From Actinomycetes bacterium (lineage in GTDB: Bacteria; Actinomycetota; Thermoleophilia; Solirubrobacterales; JACPNS01): 64,000 nucleotides of DNA. Shown in pieces: positions 8,462 to 17,387 of this stretch. The stretch is from the NCBI GenBank assembly GCA_023404495.1, contig JAEYBE010000051.1, positions 1-64,000 on the forward strand, written 5' to 3'. Under the pieces are notes generated by a model. That model was not told the DNA's origin. It saw only the letters and a list, made by a program, of their open reading frames with translations, and searched no databases. Positions within the stretch are counted from its first letter, which is position 1; every line of letters begins with the position of its first letter. A program made the translations under genes and the position numbers.

Positions 8462-9568
8462 ATGATTGGAATCGCGCCACCCCACTTGCCACTGAACCTT
8501 CCGCTTGCGGATGGATCATTCACGCAGTTCTTCAACTCCGTCGCGAGCTTCTTCGACAACATCTCGGCGATCCACTGGGGCGCCTTGGTGCTGGCGCTGG
8601 CCTGTCAGGGCGCTTACCTGACGATGCGCACGCGGGCTTGGTACAACGGCCTGCGCGCCGCCTACCCGACCGAGGATTTTCCCTGGCGCAACATCTGGGC
8701 GGCGGAGGTCTCCGGCAACGGGATCTCCAGCGTGATCCCGGCTCACGCCGGCGTGTTCGTGCGGCTGTATCTGGGCAAGCACAGCGTGCGCGGATCGAAC
8801 TACGCGACGGTCGGCTCCTCGTGCATGGTCGAGCTGCCGTTCGACCTCTTCATGGGCGTGCTGATCCTGATCTACGGGTTCACCAAGGGCGTGTTTCCGA
8901 AGCTCCCGGACCTCTCCAAGCTCAACGCCTTCGACCTCTCGTTCTTTGCGCAGCACCCGCGCTTCGCGGTATTTGTGATCACGGCCGTGCCGATCCTGCT
9001 GCTGGCGCTGTTCGCCTACGCCTCGGTGCGGGTACGCGACTTCTGGGCCAACGTTCGCCAGGGCGTGACGATGCTGCGCTCGCGCGATCTGTACTTTCGC
9101 GGGGCGGTGCTTCCGCAGTCGATCGCCTGGGTGTTTCGCTTCGCCAGCCTCTGGCTGATGCTTGAGGCGTTCAACCTGCCGGCGTCGGTCGATCTCGTGC
9201 TTACGGTGCTCGCCGTGCAGGTCGCGGCGAGCCTGATCCCCCTGACGCCGCAGGGTGCGGGCGTGCAGCAGGCGCTGCTTTATTCGGCGCTGGCGGGCAT
9301 CGCCACCGGCCCCGCGATCGCGGCGTATTCGGTCGGCCAGCAGCTGGCGGTTGCGGTGTTCAATGCTGCGTTTGGGCTGGTTGCTCTGGCGTTCGTCTTC
9401 CGCACGACCGACTGGCGGTCGCTGATGAAGGCCGGGAAGGCCGAGAAGGAGGCGGAGGAGTCGGGAGGCGGCGACGAGGCGGTTACTGCGGGGCACGCTG
9501 CGGCCGCCGAATCGGCAACGACGCTTGAGTACCCGACCGACCTGCCCCACGAACCGCGGGAGTACTAG
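8462..9568 (+). CDS. Lysylphosphatidylglycerol-synthase TM-region family protein
   Basis: This 368-residue protein has about eight membrane segments and the family's landmarks: a conserved early WxN-like segment (WAAEVSGNGISSVIPAHAG) and LIPLTPQGAGVQQALL late in the chain. These match the UPF0104/LPG synthase TM family, several members of which act as lipid flippases. No synthase catalytic domain is attached, so aminoacyl-lipid synthesis should not be assumed. The C-terminal ~50 residues are acidic, Glu/Ala-rich and probably cytoplasmic. The ATG at 8462 is used because upstream sequence belongs to the divergent SDR. Confidence 0.75.
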   Translation: MIGIAPPHLPLNLPLADGSFTQFFNSVASFFDNISAIHWGALVLALACQGAYLTMRTRAWYNGLRAAYPTEDFPWRNIWAAEVSGNGISSVIPAHAGVFVRLYLGKHSVRGSNYATVGSSCMVELPFDLFMGVLILIYGFTKGVFPKLPDLSKLNAFDLSFFAQHPRFAVFVITAVPILLLALFAYASVRVRDFWANVRQGVTMLRSRDLYFRGAVLPQSIAWVFRFASLWLMLEAFNLPASVDLVLTVLAVQVAASLIPLTPQGAGVQQALLYSALAGIATGPAIAAYSVGQQLAVAVFNAAFGLVALAFVFRTTDWRSLMKAGKAEKEAEESGGGDEAVTAGHAAAAESATTLEYPTDLPHEPREY

Positions 9569-9570
9569 AG

Positions 9571-9595
9571 ACCTCTGGCCCAAAAGGCCAGAGGT
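9571..9595. terminator. Bidirectional hairpin between convergent genes
   Basis: Ten-base perfect arms ACCTCTGGCC/GGCCAGAGGT surround a CAAAA loop, three bases after the membrane-protein stop and four before the stop of the small minus-strand gene. No T tract follows on either strand. The centre CCCAAAAGG recurs in the hairpin at 58093-58111. Confidence 0.7.
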
Positions 9596-9598
9596 AGT

Positions 9599-9862
9599 TC
9601 ACTGCAGGCCTTCGCGCGCTTCTCGCACCAGCGTTACGGCTTCCGGAAAGAGCAGCCGCATGGCGTCGCGGATCTGCATCGCCTGCTCGTCGCTGTTGCC
9701 CGTGGTGTCGATCTGATCGATTGCGGCGACTGTCATGTCTACCGCGAGGCTGATCGCGTTGTCGGCCCAAGCGACGCGCTGGCCGCTCTGCATTTGCTCG
9801 GCGAACTCGGCCATGCGGCGCTGGAGTTCGTCGGGATCGCCGAAGAGATTGAATTCATCCAT
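9599..9862 (-). CDS. Small hypothetical protein
   Basis: I do not recognise this 87-residue protein (from ATG 9862; GTG 9871 would add three residues). It is acidic and probably helical, with no membrane segment, cysteine or signal peptide: MDEFNLFGDPDELQRRMAEF at the N-terminus and a second helical stretch near the C-terminus. It is divergent from the SDR at 9904 and convergent with the LPG-synthase-type gene across a hairpin. Codon use resembles its neighbours, which argues it is real. Confidence 0.6.
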   Translation of the reverse strand: MDEFNLFGDPDELQRRMAEFAEQMQSGQRVAWADNAISLAVDMTVAAIDQIDTTGNSDEQAMQIRDAMRLLFPEAVTLVREAREGLQ

Positions 9863-9903
9863 CGTGGGCACGATGCTACTTCGGCTCCTGTAGATTCACG
9901 CCG

Positions 9904-10707
9904 ATGAGCATCCCAACTCCTTCCGAAAACGGAACCTGTTTGATCACCGGTGCCTCTGCCGGCATCGGCACCGAGTTCGCCCGCCAACTCGCCGAGCGCG
10001 GCTACAACGTCACCCTCGCGGCCCGTCGCATCGACCGGCTGACCGAGCTCGCGGCCGAACTCGAGGACACCCACGGCGTCCGCGCGATCGCCGTCGCCTG
10101 CGACGTCACCGATGCAAAGCAGCGCCAAGAGCTGATCGACGCGATCCACGCTCGGGGAGACCAGATCGACATCCTCGTGAACAACGCCGGGATCGGCACC
10201 GAAGGCGCATTTGACAGCTTCACGCTGGAGGAGCACCAGAGCCAGATCGATGTCAACGTCTCGGCGCTGACGGCGATGACGAGTCTCGCGCTGCCGCACA
10301 TGCTCGAGGCCAAGAGCGGCGCGATCCTCAATGTCTCGTCGACCGCGTCATTCCAGCCGATGCCCCGCCAGGCGGTCTACGCGGCGACCAAGGCATACGT
10401 CACTTCGCTCTCGCAGGCCCTCGCGCAGGAACTTCGCGGCACCGGCGTCTCAGTGACCGTGCTCTGCCCCGGACCTACGCGCACCGAGTTCTTCGGCGAG
10501 AAGCAAGCCGAAATCGAGGCCGGCAGCCCGGGCTGGGCATGGCAGACTGCAGCCGATTGCGCGCGCGACGGCCTGGATGCGATGTTCAAACAGAAGCGAG
10601 TGGTGATCCCACGCGTCGTCAACCGCGCCGGCGCGGTCAGCGCGAAGCTCACACCGACGCGCGTGACGGTCGAAGTGCTCGACCGCTTCTGGCCGATGGG
10701 CAAGTAG
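9904..10707 (+). CDS. Short-chain dehydrogenase/reductase, DltE-like
   Basis: The 267-residue protein has the TGASAGIG dinucleotide-binding loop, the LVNNAGIG motif, a catalytic Ser (NVSSTAS) and Tyr-x-x-x-Lys (YAATK). The VLCPGPTRTEFF segment is characteristic of the DltE/YqjQ branch of SDRs. It is a cytosolic NAD(P)H-dependent oxidoreductase of unknown substrate. It starts at ATG 9904, in tight divergent arrangement with the small hypothetical gene. Confidence 0.9.
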   Translation: MSIPTPSENGTCLITGASAGIGTEFARQLAERGYNVTLAARRIDRLTELAAELEDTHGVRAIAVACDVTDAKQRQELIDAIHARGDQIDILVNNAGIGTEGAFDSFTLEEHQSQIDVNVSALTAMTSLALPHMLEAKSGAILNVSSTASFQPMPRQAVYAATKAYVTSLSQALAQELRGTGVSVTVLCPGPTRTEFFGEKQAEIEAGSPGWAWQTAADCARDGLDAMFKQKRVVIPRVVNRAGAVSAKLTPTRVTVEVLDRFWPMGK

Positions 10708-10719
10708 CCCGGCCGCCGG

Positions 10720-11211
10720 CTACTGGCTGCGCTGCTTGCGCGGGAAGACGTCCTGCGTCAGCGAGTCGACTCGATCCAGAAAGAGCAGCCCCGAAAGGTG
10801 GTCGATCTCATGCTGCGCCAGGCGCGCCTCGAATCCTTCGAAGACCAACTCCTCTTCGCGCGTGCGCACTTTGACGTCGACAAAGCGCCGCACGTTCGCC
10901 GTCAGCTGCGGGATCGAAAGGCAGCCTTCTCGGCCGACCTCCGAACCCTCCCCTGAGACGACCTCGGGATCGACCAGCACCGTCAGCCCGTGCACGCTCT
11001 CGGGCGCCTTCTTGTGTCCGGTCAGATCGATCACCGCGACGCGAAACTCGTAGCCGATCTGCGGCGCAGCGATGCCGACGCAGCCCGGAAAGGAGCGCAT
11101 CGTGTCGGTGAGGTCTTCCACAATCCGATCGAGCTGCGCGCCCGTGGGCGCCGGGGCGCAGTCGACCTTCAGTCCCGGATCGGGATAGAGCAGAACCTTG
11201 CGGACGGCCAT
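10720..11211 (-). CDS. def: Peptide deformylase
   Basis: All three metal-site motifs are present in this 163-residue protein: motif 1 VGIAAPQIG, motif 2 EGCLS with the metal-binding Cys, and motif 3 HEIDHLSG with two His ligands and the catalytic Glu. It removes the formyl group from the N-terminal methionine of new proteins at the ribosome. It lies ten bases downstream of the double-ACT gene on the same strand, so the two are probably co-transcribed. Confidence 0.96.
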   Translation of the reverse strand: MAVRKVLLYPDPGLKVDCAPAPTGAQLDRIVEDLTDTMRSFPGCVGIAAPQIGYEFRVAVIDLTGHKKAPESVHGLTVLVDPEVVSGEGSEVGREGCLSIPQLTANVRRFVDVKVRTREEELVFEGFEARLAQHEIDHLSGLLFLDRVDSLTQDVFPRKQRSQ

Positions 11212-11220
11212 CGCGCTGAG

Positions 11221-11757
11221 CTAGAGAATGTCCTGGTCGAGCTCGCGCAGCGATACCTCGACGCCCTGGTCGAGCGCGACGCCGTCGAGATCGGCTGAGA
11301 GCGCCGCGGGCTCGAGCTCGCCGGGCAGGGTGAGCTCGCAGATCACCGTATAGACCGGCTCCTGCTCGGAGCCGACCACGCGCGTCGCGAGGTCATCGAT
11401 GTTGACCCCGCGCGCGGCGAGCGCGTCGCAGACGGCCGCGACGATGCCCGGGTGATCGGCGCCGTAAACGGTCAGGACATGCGTCGGCGCCGGCCGCGCC
11501 TCGCCGGTGGCGTCCTCGATCTGCTCGGCCAGCGCGTGCTCAAGATCCATGCGCTCGCGCACCTGCGCGAGCTTCGCGTTCAGCTCCCCGGCGTCGCCGT
11601 CCTCCAGCGAGACGACCAGCATCATCGCAAAGTGACCGCCGAGGATCGACATGCGTGAGTCCTCGATGTTGGCGTGCGCCGCGAAGAGCGCATCGGCGAC
11701 GGCCGCCGCGATGCCCGGTTTGTCGCGCCCGACGACCGCTACTGCGTACTTGCTCAT
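11221..11757 (-). CDS. Tandem ACT-domain protein (GcvR-like)
   Basis: The 178-residue product consists of two ACT domains, about residues 4-75 (YAVAVVGRDKPGIAAAVADAL) and 92-165 (HVLTVYGADHPGIVAAVCDAL), with no enzymatic domain. Such proteins bind amino acids and act as regulators; the GcvR name is by architecture only. It is the first gene of a short minus-strand unit with def and faces a membrane-protein gene across a 61 bp divergent gap. Confidence 0.85.
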   Translation of the reverse strand: MSKYAVAVVGRDKPGIAAAVADALFAAHANIEDSRMSILGGHFAMMLVVSLEDGDAGELNAKLAQVRERMDLEHALAEQIEDATGEARPAPTHVLTVYGADHPGIVAAVCDALAARGVNIDDLATRVVGSEQEPVYTVICELTLPGELEPAALSADLDGVALDQGVEVSLRELDQDIL

Positions 11758-11818
11758 CCACTTGCCTCCTTGCCCGCCAGCATAGAGCCAGCCGGCGGTG
11801 GTGATCTAGGATCGCGGC

Positions 11819-12637
11819 GTGCCCCAAGCGCAAACAGCAGTTCCCGGCGCCCTGCAGATGACCGACGCCGAACTCGCGCAAGAGCGCGAGCGCAGCCGCA
11901 GCGTCGGGATGATCTCCGTGATCACCGTCGCGATGTTCTCGGCTTTCGTGGTCTGCCAGTACTTCGCTCTCAAGGACGCAGCGGGCGGAGACGCCGCGCT
12001 CACGCTCAAATCGATTGAGAACAACAAGCTGATCTACATCCTTTCGGGCTTCTTCTTCTCGGTCGCAACGTTGTTTGTCGCCGTGGCGCTGACGCACATC
12101 CTCTTCGCGGCGCGCTCACGCACGACGCGAATCGCAAAGCTGCCGTTCTATATGGCGATCGCCGGCCCGGTGCTCGTCGCGCTCGCGTACCCGGTCTACA
12201 CGATCGGCTACGTCTCTGCGGCCAACGACTTCGCCGCCTCCGCCCACGGTGGCCTCGAGCTGGCAAAAGATCTCAGCGGTTCGACACTGATCACCATCGC
12301 GTCCGGCGCATGGCGACTGGGCCAGGCGATGCTCGTCGTCGCCTGGGTTGCGACGGGCATCTACGCCATGCGCATCGGCCTGCTCACCCGCATGATGGGC
12401 GCGTTCGCGATCGCCATCGGAGTCGCGACGCTGATCGCCCCGCCGCTGGCGGCGCTGCTCCAAGTCTTCTGGATCGGCGCCCTCGCCATCCTGCTGCTCG
12501 GCGAGTCGGCGCAGATCCCGCCGGCTTGGAAGCTCGGTCGGCCGGTGTCGTGGAGCGAGGTCGACGCGATGCGCCGCCAGGTCGCAGGCGACGAAGAGCT
12601 CGAGAGCTTCAACAGATCAGACCAGTCTGCCGACTGA
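11819..12637 (+). CDS. Membrane protein of unknown function (DUF4386-like layout)
   Basis: This 272-residue protein from GTG 11819 has about six hydrophobic segments (for example near residues 29-50, 75-95 and 112-132) and short charged ends. The arrangement resembles the DUF4386 group of small actinobacterial membrane proteins, but I see no diagnostic motif. It ends in TGA 12635-12637, directly abutting the reverse-strand stop of acs in the sequence TGATCA. Confidence 0.6.
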   Translation: MPQAQTAVPGALQMTDAELAQERERSRSVGMISVITVAMFSAFVVCQYFALKDAAGGDAALTLKSIENNKLIYILSGFFFSVATLFVAVALTHILFAARSRTTRIAKLPFYMAIAGPVLVALAYPVYTIGYVSAANDFAASAHGGLELAKDLSGSTLITIASGAWRLGQAMLVVAWVATGIYAMRIGLLTRMMGAFAIAIGVATLIAPPLAALLQVFWIGALAILLLGESAQIPPAWKLGRPVSWSEVDAMRRQVAGDEELESFNRSDQSAD

Positions 12638-14626
12638 TCAGTCTTCGTCGCCCGCGGCGATCCGTTCGCTGATCATCCCGACGACGTTCGGATCGCGCAG
12701 CGTGGTGACGTCGCCAAGCTCGCGTCCTTCGGCGATGTCGCGCAGAAGCCGTCGCATGATCTTGCCGGAACGCGTCTTGGGCAGCTCGTCGGCCCAGATG
12801 ATCGTCTTCGGCCGGGCGAGTTTGCCGATCTTCTCGGCCACGTGGGCCGAGAGCGCGGTCTGTAGTTCCTCGTCGGCGTGTGCGTTGTGCTCGGGCGTCA
12901 CGAATGCGACGATCGCCTGACCGGTGTCCTCGTCGGACTTGCCGATCACCGCGGCCTCGGCGACGGCCTCGTGTCCGACCAGCGCCGACTCGACCTCCAT
13001 CGTCGAGAGCCGGTGGCCGGAGACGTTGATCACGTCGTCGGTGCGCCCGAGAATCCAGAAGTAGCCGTCCTCATCGATCCGCGCCGCGTCGCCGACGTCA
13101 TAGACCTCATTGCCGAAGCGCGTCCAGTAGGCCTCCACGAAACGGTCCGGGTCGCCGTAGAGTGTCCGCGCCATCCCGGGCCACGGCCGGCGAAGCGTCA
13201 AGAAGCCTCCGCCCTCCTCTACGATCTCACCGTCGTGGGTCACGACGGCCGCGCTGATCCCAGGAAACGGCCTGGTTGCCGATCCCGGTTTTGTCGCCGT
13301 GATCGCGGGCAGCGGGGTGATCATCGCGTGGCCGGTCTCGGTCTGCCACCAGGTGTCGATCACCGGGCAGCGCTCGCCGCCGATCACCGACCGATACCAG
13401 AGCCAGGCGCGCGGATTGATCGGCTCGCCGACAGATCCCAGCAGGCGCAGGCTTGAGAGGTCGAAGCCATCCGGGATCTCGCGGCCCCACTTGATGAAGC
13501 TGCGGATCACCGTCGGCGCGGTGTAGAGGATCGTCACCTTGTGTTCCTCGATGATCTCCCAGAAGCGGCCCTTGTGTGGGTAGTCGGGCGCGCCCTCATA
13601 CAGAACGCTTGTGCAGCCGTTGGCGAGCGCGCCGTAGACGATGTAGGTATGCCCGGTGACCCAGCCGATGTCGGCCGCGCACCAGTAGATGTCGGTCTCG
13701 GGCTTGATGTCGAAGCACATCCGGTGGGTTGCCATCGCGCCGGTCAGATAGCCGCCGGTGGTGTGCTGAATGCCCTTCGGCTTGGCGGTCGATCCCGACG
13801 TGTAGAGAATGAAGAGTGGGTGCTCGGAGTCGAGCGCCAGCGGGTCGCAATCGCTAGCCGCGTTCGAGGTCGCCTCGCTTAGCCAGATGTCGCGGCCCTC
13901 GGTCATCGGCGTCTCGACCGCGCCTCCGGTGCGGTCGGCGACCAGCACATGTTCGATCTTCGGCAGCTCGGCGAGCGCGTCCTCGAGCGCCGCCTTCATC
14001 GGCAGCGGCTTGCCGCGCCGCAGCGTCGCGTCGGCCGTGATCAGCACCTTGGCGTCGGAGGTATCCATGCGCTCCTTGACAGCTTCGGGCGAGAAGCCCC
14101 CGAAGACGACGTTGTGTACTGCCCCGATGCGCGCGCAGGCGAGCATCGCGGCCGGCGCCTCGGGGATCATCGGCAGGTAGATCCCGACCACGTCGCCGGG
14201 CACCACCCCCAGCCCTTTGAGCACGTTTGCGATCCGCGCGGTCTGATCGAGCAGGTCGGCGTAGCTGATGTCCTTGCGCGCGCCGTCCTCGCCGACCCAG
14301 TGGTAGGCGATCTTCTCGCCCTGGCCTGCGCGTACATGTCGGTCGAGGCAGTTCTCGGAGACGTTGAGTTTGCCGCCGACAAACCACTTGGCCCACGGCG
14401 CCTGCCAGTCGAGCACTCGCTCCCAGGGGTCGCGCCACTCCAGCTGCTTGGCCCACGACTCCCACCAGCCGTTCGGGTCGGCCTCGGCGCGCTCATAGAC
14501 GGCGGGATCGTTCCACTCGGAGGCAGCGACGAAATCAGCCGGAGGATCGAAGACCTCCTCGGTGTGCATCGTCACTTCGACATCGGGCGCGCTCGCGCCG
14601 TCGGCCGCAGATTGATTGGCCGCCAT
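12638..14626 (-). CDS. acs: Acetyl-CoA synthetase (AMP-forming)
   Basis: The 662-residue product has the length and motifs of Acs: the P-loop-like [26 protein letters not shown] in the adenylation core, and the C-terminal [16 protein letters not shown], whose lysine catalyses adenylation and is the usual acetylation switch. It activates acetate through acetyl-AMP to acetyl-CoA. The ATG at 14626 follows GGGGGAGGACCAA, a strong ribosome-binding site; the frame continues 12 codons upstream without such a site. It is monocistronic, with a 64 bp gap to the RCC1-repeat gene. Confidence 0.96.
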   Translation of the reverse strand: MAANQSAADGASAPDVEVTMHTEEVFDPPADFVAASEWNDPAVYERAEADPNGWWESWAKQLEWRDPWERVLDWQAPWAKWFVGGKLNVSENCLDRHVRAGQGEKIAYHWVGEDGARKDISYADLLDQTARIANVLKGLGVVPGDVVGIYLPMIPEAPAAMLACARIGAVHNVVFGGFSPEAVKERMDTSDAKVLITADATLRRGKPLPMKAALEDALAELPKIEHVLVADRTGGAVETPMTEGRDIWLSEATSNAASDCDPLALDSEHPLFILYTSGSTAKPKGIQHTTGGYLTGAMATHRMCFDIKPETDIYWCAADIGWVTGHTYIVYGALANGCTSVLYEGAPDYPHKGRFWEIIEEHKVTILYTAPTVIRSFIKWGREIPDGFDLSSLRLLGSVGEPINPRAWLWYRSVIGGERCPVIDTWWQTETGHAMITPLPAITATKPGSATRPFPGISAAVVTHDGEIVEEGGGFLTLRRPWPGMARTLYGDPDRFVEAYWTRFGNEVYDVGDAARIDEDGYFWILGRTDDVINVSGHRLSTMEVESALVGHEAVAEAAVIGKSDEDTGQAIVAFVTPEHNAHADEELQTALSAHVAEKIGKLARPKTIIWADELPKTRSGKIMRRLLRDIAEGRELGDVTTLRDPNVVGMISERIAAGDED

Positions 14627-14690
14627 TTGGTCCTCCCCCAGACCGATTCGTGATTCCCGCAATCTTACGGGAGGCGCGGCGGGCTCCGGG

Positions 14691-17306
14691 CTACTTGAGC
14701 CTCAGCGTCTTGCTCGTGCTGCTGCTGAGCAGATCGGCGTTTCCGGGCAGCTTGATCGCGAACTTGATCTTCTTGCCGCGAAGCGACCGTGGCAGCAGCA
14801 TCTTCCCCTTGAAACTACAGCTCGCGGGGAGTGTCTTGAACTTCACTTTGAGAGTGACCGACTTCGTCTTACTCGTCTTCACGATCAGTTTCGACGTGCC
14901 GGTACAGACGGTTGCCGCGTTCGATCCGCTCGGCGCCGCGTAGGTCAGTTTCAGCGGCACAGAGATTCGTTTGCCCTTGCGCTTGATCTTCCCGTTGAGC
15001 TTCAGCTTCGGGGCGGCCTTTTGCTTCACGTAGGGGATCGGATCAGGAAGAAAGACCGAGAGACCGCCGACCGTCAGCGGCGTCGTCGCAGCGATCGGAA
15101 CACCCGTGCCGAGCTGGCCCTCGCTGCCGTCGCCCCAGCACTTCACCCCTCCGGTCGAGACCAGAGCGCAGAAGGTCTCCTTCTGCCCCGATATCGCCAC
15201 CGCGTTGGTGATCCCGCTGACCGTCACAGGAACCTTCGAACTTGCATTGCTGCCATTGCCGAGCTGGCCGTTGGTGTTGAGCCCCCAGCACTTGACCGAG
15301 CCGGAGACGAGCGCGCAGAACGAATAGTCACCGCCGGCTACCTGAGTGGCCCCCGTGATTCCGGTCACGGTCACAGGCGTTGAGCTGTCTGCCGTGCTGT
15401 TGTTCCCGAGCGTTCCGCTGTTCCCGCTGCCAAAGCACTTGATGCTGCCCGACGGCGAGGTGACGATCGCGCAGGTGGTGCCGTAGCTAACCGCCACTGT
15501 CCGCGCACCGGCGATCACGTTCGAGATGCCTGGCGTCTTGATGTCCGGAAACTCCCCGTGCGTGCTGGAGCCGGTCACCTCGCCGTAGTTGTCGCGTCCC
15601 CAGCATTTGAGGGCTGACGACACAACCGCGCAGACGTGGCGCAGGCCCACGGCGAGAGCAGTCGCGCCGCTCGTGATCGCTGTCAGCGAGGGTTGCTTGG
15701 CGTAGGACAGCGTCGCGAAGTTCTGACCGGCACCCTGGCCGAGCATCGAGTCGTAGTTGTAGCCCCAGCAGTAGACCTTGCCGAGATTGCCGCCTGTCGT
15801 CGGCGTCGCACAGAACGTGTAGTTGTTGCCTTCGATCAGCGGCGTGCCCGAGGTGAGCACGGTCGCGCTGACGGCGGTCGACTGACTCGTGTCGCCGTTG
15901 TTGCCAAGCTGACCGAAGTAGCCGTAGCCAACGCACTTGACCGCGCCGGAAACGATCGCGCAGGTGGATCCGTTGGAGACCGCCGAGGAAGAGACGGTCC
16001 CGCTGAACGTGCTCGCGCTGACCGGAAGCGAGCTGGGTGTTGTCGTCATATCGCCGAGCTCCGAACTCAGATTGCTGCCCCAGCACTTGAGCGCGCTCGA
16101 CGCGACGGCGCACGAATGACCACCACCGGCTGCGATCGCCGTCGCGCCGGCGATTCCGAAGACATCGGCAGGGGTGTTTGAACTGCCCGAGAAGCCGCTA
16201 CCGATCGCCCCGCTGTCGGTCTCGCCCCAGCACTTGACCGACTTGCCGACGATCGCACAGGTGTTGTGCCCACCGGCGTCGATCGCGCTCACCCCGCTGG
16301 CCATGCCCGAGGGGGTCACCGGCGTCGCCGAGTAGGTGTCGTTGCTACCGGTGCCGAGCTGGCCGCGGTAGTTGTTGCCCCAGCAGCGAGCTGAGTCGCC
16401 GAGCAGCGCGCAGACGTGACTGTCGCCCTGACCGAGAGCGGTCACGCCCGGGTCGATGTTCGTGTTCTGAGGTGTCGCCGAATTGCTCGTCGTGCCGTTT
16501 CCGTGCTGCCCGAGCGTGCCGGCGCCCCAGCACTTGACGGTCGACCCAGTGGTGATCACGCAGGTGTGGTCGACGGCGGCGTTGACTGCCGCGACGCCAC
16601 TGGTGAGTCCGCCACCGGTTACCGGCGTCTCGTACACCGTCGAAGTTGCGCTCGTGTCGATCTGGTTCGAGTAGTTCGTGCCCCAACACTTCAGCGCGCC
16701 CGATGCCACGGCGCAGGCGTAGAAATCCCCGACAGAGATATCGCTGGCGACGAGGCCGCTGACCGTCTGGGGGGTGGCTGTCGATGACGGCGGGGAGCTG
16801 ACGCCGAGCTGGCCCGCCCCACCGTACCCCCAGCATTTGACCGTGCCGGGCACCGGGGAGCTGACGATCGCGCAGATCGTCGCCTCGCCGACGGAAATCT
16901 TGGTCGCCCCGGAAATCCCGACGACCGTCGTCGCGGTGCCGGTCTCGGTGGCCGGGCCTGCGGTGCCGAGCGCGCCGTAGAGGGTTGCGCCCCAGCATTT
17001 GACGGTGCCGTCTGCAATCAGAGCGCAGGCGCCGTACATTCCGACGTCGATCTGGACCGCGTTCGCGACGTCCTTCACGGCGACCGGCGTTGAGCGCGAG
17101 GACTGCGTCCCGTCACCTAGTTGGCCGCGCTCGTTGGCACCCCAGCAGGAGACCGTCCCGTCCTGGGCGAGCGCACACGCGTACTTGAGGGCGACTCGCA
17201 CGCTGGGAGTCGCGGCCGACGCGCTTCCCGCCAACATGGTGAACGCAGCAGACACGATGGCTGCGGCCATGAGAATTGTTCGCACGCGGAACATCTCAAG
17301 AAGCAT
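14691..17306 (-). CDS. Secreted RCC1-repeat (beta-propeller) protein
   Basis: The product (871 residues from ATG 17306; ATG 17294 gives 867) begins with a signal peptide ending LAGSASA, followed by fourteen RCC1-type repeats of about 45-60 residues built on CAxxxxGxVKCWGxNxxGQLG. Fourteen blades suggest two seven-bladed propellers. Each repeat holds a Cys pair about 10-17 residues apart, suiting disulfides outside the cell. A Lys-rich C-terminal domain of about 130 residues (from KLKLNGKIKRKGKRISVPLK) may bind the cell wall or polyanions. The repeats differ too much at DNA level to be a recent expansion. Function unknown. Confidence 0.9.
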   Translation of the reverse strand: MLLEMFRVRTILMAAAIVSAAFTMLAGSASAATPSVRVALKYACALAQDGTVSCWGANERGQLGDGTQSSRSTPVAVKDVANAVQIDVGMYGACALIADGTVKCWGATLYGALGTAGPATETGTATTVVGISGATKISVGEATICAIVSSPVPGTVKCWGYGGAGQLGVSSPPSSTATPQTVSGLVASDISVGDFYACAVASGALKCWGTNYSNQIDTSATSTVYETPVTGGGLTSGVAAVNAAVDHTCVITTGSTVKCWGAGTLGQHGNGTTSNSATPQNTNIDPGVTALGQGDSHVCALLGDSARCWGNNYRGQLGTGSNDTYSATPVTPSGMASGVSAIDAGGHNTCAIVGKSVKCWGETDSGAIGSGFSGSSNTPADVFGIAGATAIAAGGGHSCAVASSALKCWGSNLSSELGDMTTTPSSLPVSASTFSGTVSSSAVSNGSTCAIVSGAVKCVGYGYFGQLGNNGDTSQSTAVSATVLTSGTPLIEGNNYTFCATPTTGGNLGKVYCWGYNYDSMLGQGAGQNFATLSYAKQPSLTAITSGATALAVGLRHVCAVVSSALKCWGRDNYGEVTGSSTHGEFPDIKTPGISNVIAGARTVAVSYGTTCAIVTSPSGSIKCFGSGNSGTLGNNSTADSSTPVTVTGITGATQVAGGDYSFCALVSGSVKCWGLNTNGQLGNGSNASSKVPVTVSGITNAVAISGQKETFCALVSTGGVKCWGDGSEGQLGTGVPIAATTPLTVGGLSVFLPDPIPYVKQKAAPKLKLNGKIKRKGKRISVPLKLTYAAPSGSNAATVCTGTSKLIVKTSKTKSVTLKVKFKTLPASCSFKGKMLLPRSLRGKKIKFAIKLPGNADLLSSSTSKTLRLK

Positions 17307-17370
17307 ACGTACGCGCCGGTCGCCTGCGCACAACTTCTGGCCTGTTGGACCACACAGAATTGGGCCCGCC

Positions 17371-17386
17371 GGTACACTGGTGTACC
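17371..17386. promoter_or_regulatory. Palindromic operator candidate abutting the P450 start codon
   Basis: GGTACACTGGTGTACC is a perfect inverted repeat (7 + 2 + 7) ending one base before the P450 ATG at 17388. TACACT inside it (17373-17378) could be the -10 element of a nearly leaderless transcript. The size and symmetry suit a TetR-type repressor, but no such gene lies nearby. Confidence 0.55.
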
Positions 17387-17387
17387 A

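Noticed and set aside
14691..17306. Possible recent DNA repeat expansion in the RCC1 gene
   Set aside because: The repeats are similar as protein but differ widely in DNA sequence, so they are old and not tandem DNA repeats.
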